This document shows positions 61,961-64,000 of a stretch of 64,000 nucleotides of DNA, one piece after another. The translations under genes and the position numbers were made by a program. This DNA is from Ophthalmolycus amberensis (Eukaryota; Chordata; Actinopteri; Perciformes; Zoarcidae). The DNA lies in the NCBI GenBank assembly GCA_024529925.1, contig JAFEUB010001120.1, positions 479,501 through 543,500 of the forward strand. Reading direction: 5' to 3'. The notes below the pieces were generated by a model that saw only the letters and a list, made by a program, of their open reading frames with translations, searched no databases and was not told the DNA's origin. Within the stretch, counting starts at the first letter, position 1. Each line of letters opens with the position of its first letter.

Positions 61961-64000
61961 CTGAGAGACAAAGAGTGACGGAGGGTTTTATTAGAGGTGG
62001 GTTCAGTGTGATTTCATTTAAGCTCAGGAATTCAAGACTACACGGGGTGAGAAGTTGACACACAAACGGTCATTTTATGGATAAAGTATTCCTTTAATGG
62101 CACTTGGTTTATGGGGCTCAAAGTAGCTTACTTTTTTTAAATATATTTTTTTAATTGAATGGCAACAAACCACTTTTTACACAATTCTTGTTGTTAGCAG
62201 ATTAACAATTATAATTATCTGCAGCTTATCTTACATCTGTTTGTATCGGCAAACAATTAAATATCTCAGCGCCTGGTGGACTGGGGACGTGTGCATAAAG
62301 ACAAGACTGCTTCCTTTTGCACAACCTCCTCTTTATAATAACGTGATGTAATAATGTGTGTGTAAAAACCAGATGTGAATGACACTTTTACAACAAGGTC
62401 TTCTCAAAGTAATCGATGTATTGTGGGTGTGCTGACCCTTTAACGCGGCCCAGGCTGTACAGAACCAGCCGAGGTTATCCAATCATTTTATCATCTGTGA
62501 CTCAGATAATCACCCTGCTGCTGCTCTCTCGCTTCCCAGGCTTCTCCTTGACAAATAAATCAAGAAGGCCTATAATCCTTGAAGATCAGGAGGAATTATG
62601 GGTAAAGAATCCCTGTGTGGTTAGTGCTGCATTTTAGTTGCCGTGTCATATTTGCTCCCCAGAGTGCTACAGAGGAACAATTGGAGAGCCAGCTCTCTCC
62701 AGCTGAGACCTGCCGCTTGTCACCACAACTTCAGTTGACAATTTGTGTTGAACAGAGAAAAGCTGTCTGCATGTCTGTGTGTTGATTACGTATTCACTTT
62801 AGGAGGCTGTTGATTCATCTGCTCCTCGTCGCCGTCTTCTTATATAAATGTTTTTTTCTCCGTTTGTGCCATCATCTTTCATCTGCTCGAACTCACCATG
62901 TGGCTCCCACAGTGAGAATAAAAACACTAAATATCTGAATATCTCGGGCATGGCAGTGGTCGCAGTGGTAGATAGTAAATCACAATATTGCCACTTGAAG
63001 CTAAATAAAACCCCACACGAGTCAAACAGAACTGAATTTAGCAAAAACACCAGTTACAATCTCAGTCGACCCAGCAAATATTTATGGTGATAACGTGTCA
63101 TCATGTAAATTATTGCTTTTATTATCTCATGAGCAACAGCTTCGAGGTTATTTGGGCGACCGGATTCCTTTAATATCGCCGCCGCAGAATGAAGACAACG
63201 CACCACTTTTCAAATTCTGAAGCCGACCTCGTGTTTGTTGTCCGCTATTATCATTATCGAGCAGCTTTTTATCATCCAGGCAGCTCCCCGTCTGTAAACA
63301 CCGTGTTCAAACCCCCACTTATATCATACATTCATATTATTCCAGTGGTGACCCGCCGATGATGAAATTGAAATACACTGCAGTGGGAGAGATCTCAGTG
63401 GTAGAAGTGGAACAGATTGGAAATTACAGCCCATGGAGATCAGTGCTCTAACATAATGCGATGGTCGGGACAGGAGCGGTGCTTAACAGCCATTCACAGA
63501 TGGTGCGTTTAGGGAGCGGCAGACAGGTGACAAATGACGATTTCAGTTTTCTGTTGTACAATTACAGCTGTCGGGAGAGAACACTCACCAACAGAAACGG
63601 GGTTTTCTACAACTCGCAGTCAGTCAATACTGAATGAAAAGTCATTGAACGTTCCTATGTTCTGTATTATTAGTATTCCAACTGATTTCTTTAATATATC
63701 GACTGTAGCTGGAAGGGTTACTACTGACTGACTTTGTAATAGGATGGCAACAAAAACCTGATTTGTAGAGGAGGAGAATGAGGAGAACGACATTAATGTT
63801 TTAACAACAAACATGGTACAAACCTACAATAATAAGAGAAGTGGGAACATGTGAAGTCTTAGGCATGCGTGGGCGGCTGAGCGCCTCACGTTTTCCCGCT
63901 ATATGCGCCTCACGTGTTTAAAGGAACGCCCCGAACACCTCGACTTGAATGGAAACTCAACTCAGAGAGGGAAAGCCATCAGGGTCTCACTGTGGTGACT
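61961..64000 (-). other. man1a1: man1a1 intron, continuing beyond the window
   Basis: Upstream of the acceptor at 61960 I find no sequence on the minus strand resembling the preceding mannosidase exon, so the intron continues past the right edge. The DNA is largely free of simple repeats. The part around 63.1-63.4 kb is non-repetitive and could hold conserved regulatory sequence, but nothing specific can be claimed. Confidence 0.75.

Noticed and set aside
61741..62058. Plus-strand frames of 83-117 codons over the mannosidase exon
   Set aside because: Shadows of the minus-strand man1a1 exon.
62000..64000. Search for the next upstream man1a1 exon
   Set aside because: No minus-strand stretch resembled the preceding mannosidase segment, so it is taken to lie beyond the window.

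Overview
This window is vertebrate nuclear DNA, almost certainly from a ray-finned (teleost, probably percomorph) fish. The coding parts are short exons with GT-AG introns. The rest is rich in CA/GT, CT and AT microsatellites, hAT elements with 8-bp target duplications, L2-type retrotransposon tails and a palindromic-ended MITE I know from percomorph genomes. There are no operons, bacterial genes, CRISPR arrays or viral genes.

Two genes are supported, both on the minus strand. At the right (about 57.7-62 kb) are the last four coding exons of man1a1, the Golgi class I alpha-1,2-mannosidase IA (glycoside hydrolase family 47). They encode the C-terminal 211 residues; the 5' part of the gene lies beyond the right edge. 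Its 3' UTR may run left to poly(A) signals near 52.9 kb. At about 29.7 kb is coding exon 1 of fam184a (54 codons), with a CpG-rich promoter and 5' UTR to its right. Its first intron fills everything from 29.7 kb to the left edge. MAN1A1 followed by FAM184A in the same orientation is also the human chromosome 6q22 arrangement, which supports the orthology.

Layout: 1-29,704 is fam184a intron 1. It holds microsatellites, retrotransposon tails and a complete 1.45-kb hAT element (26,592-28,039) with a BED-finger remnant and a 224-bp CT tract. 29,705-29,866 is fam184a coding exon 1, and 29,867 to about 30,560 is its leader and promoter. About 30.6-52.9 kb is intergenic. It holds a second hAT-type element (42,077-43,353), a large composite satellite block (about 47.1-48.8 kb), a perfect 15-bp hairpin, a CTCF-like site and a MITE. 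52.9-57.7 kb is the presumed man1a1 3' UTR, and 57.7-64 kb is man1a1 exons and introns.

The two genes are linked by position only: one trims N-glycans in the Golgi, the other is a predicted coiled-coil protein. I found no previously undescribed biological system. The most unusual features are the composite satellite, the two hAT elements that each carry an expanded tandem array, and a C20 tract serving as part of the polypyrimidine region of a man1a1 splice acceptor.
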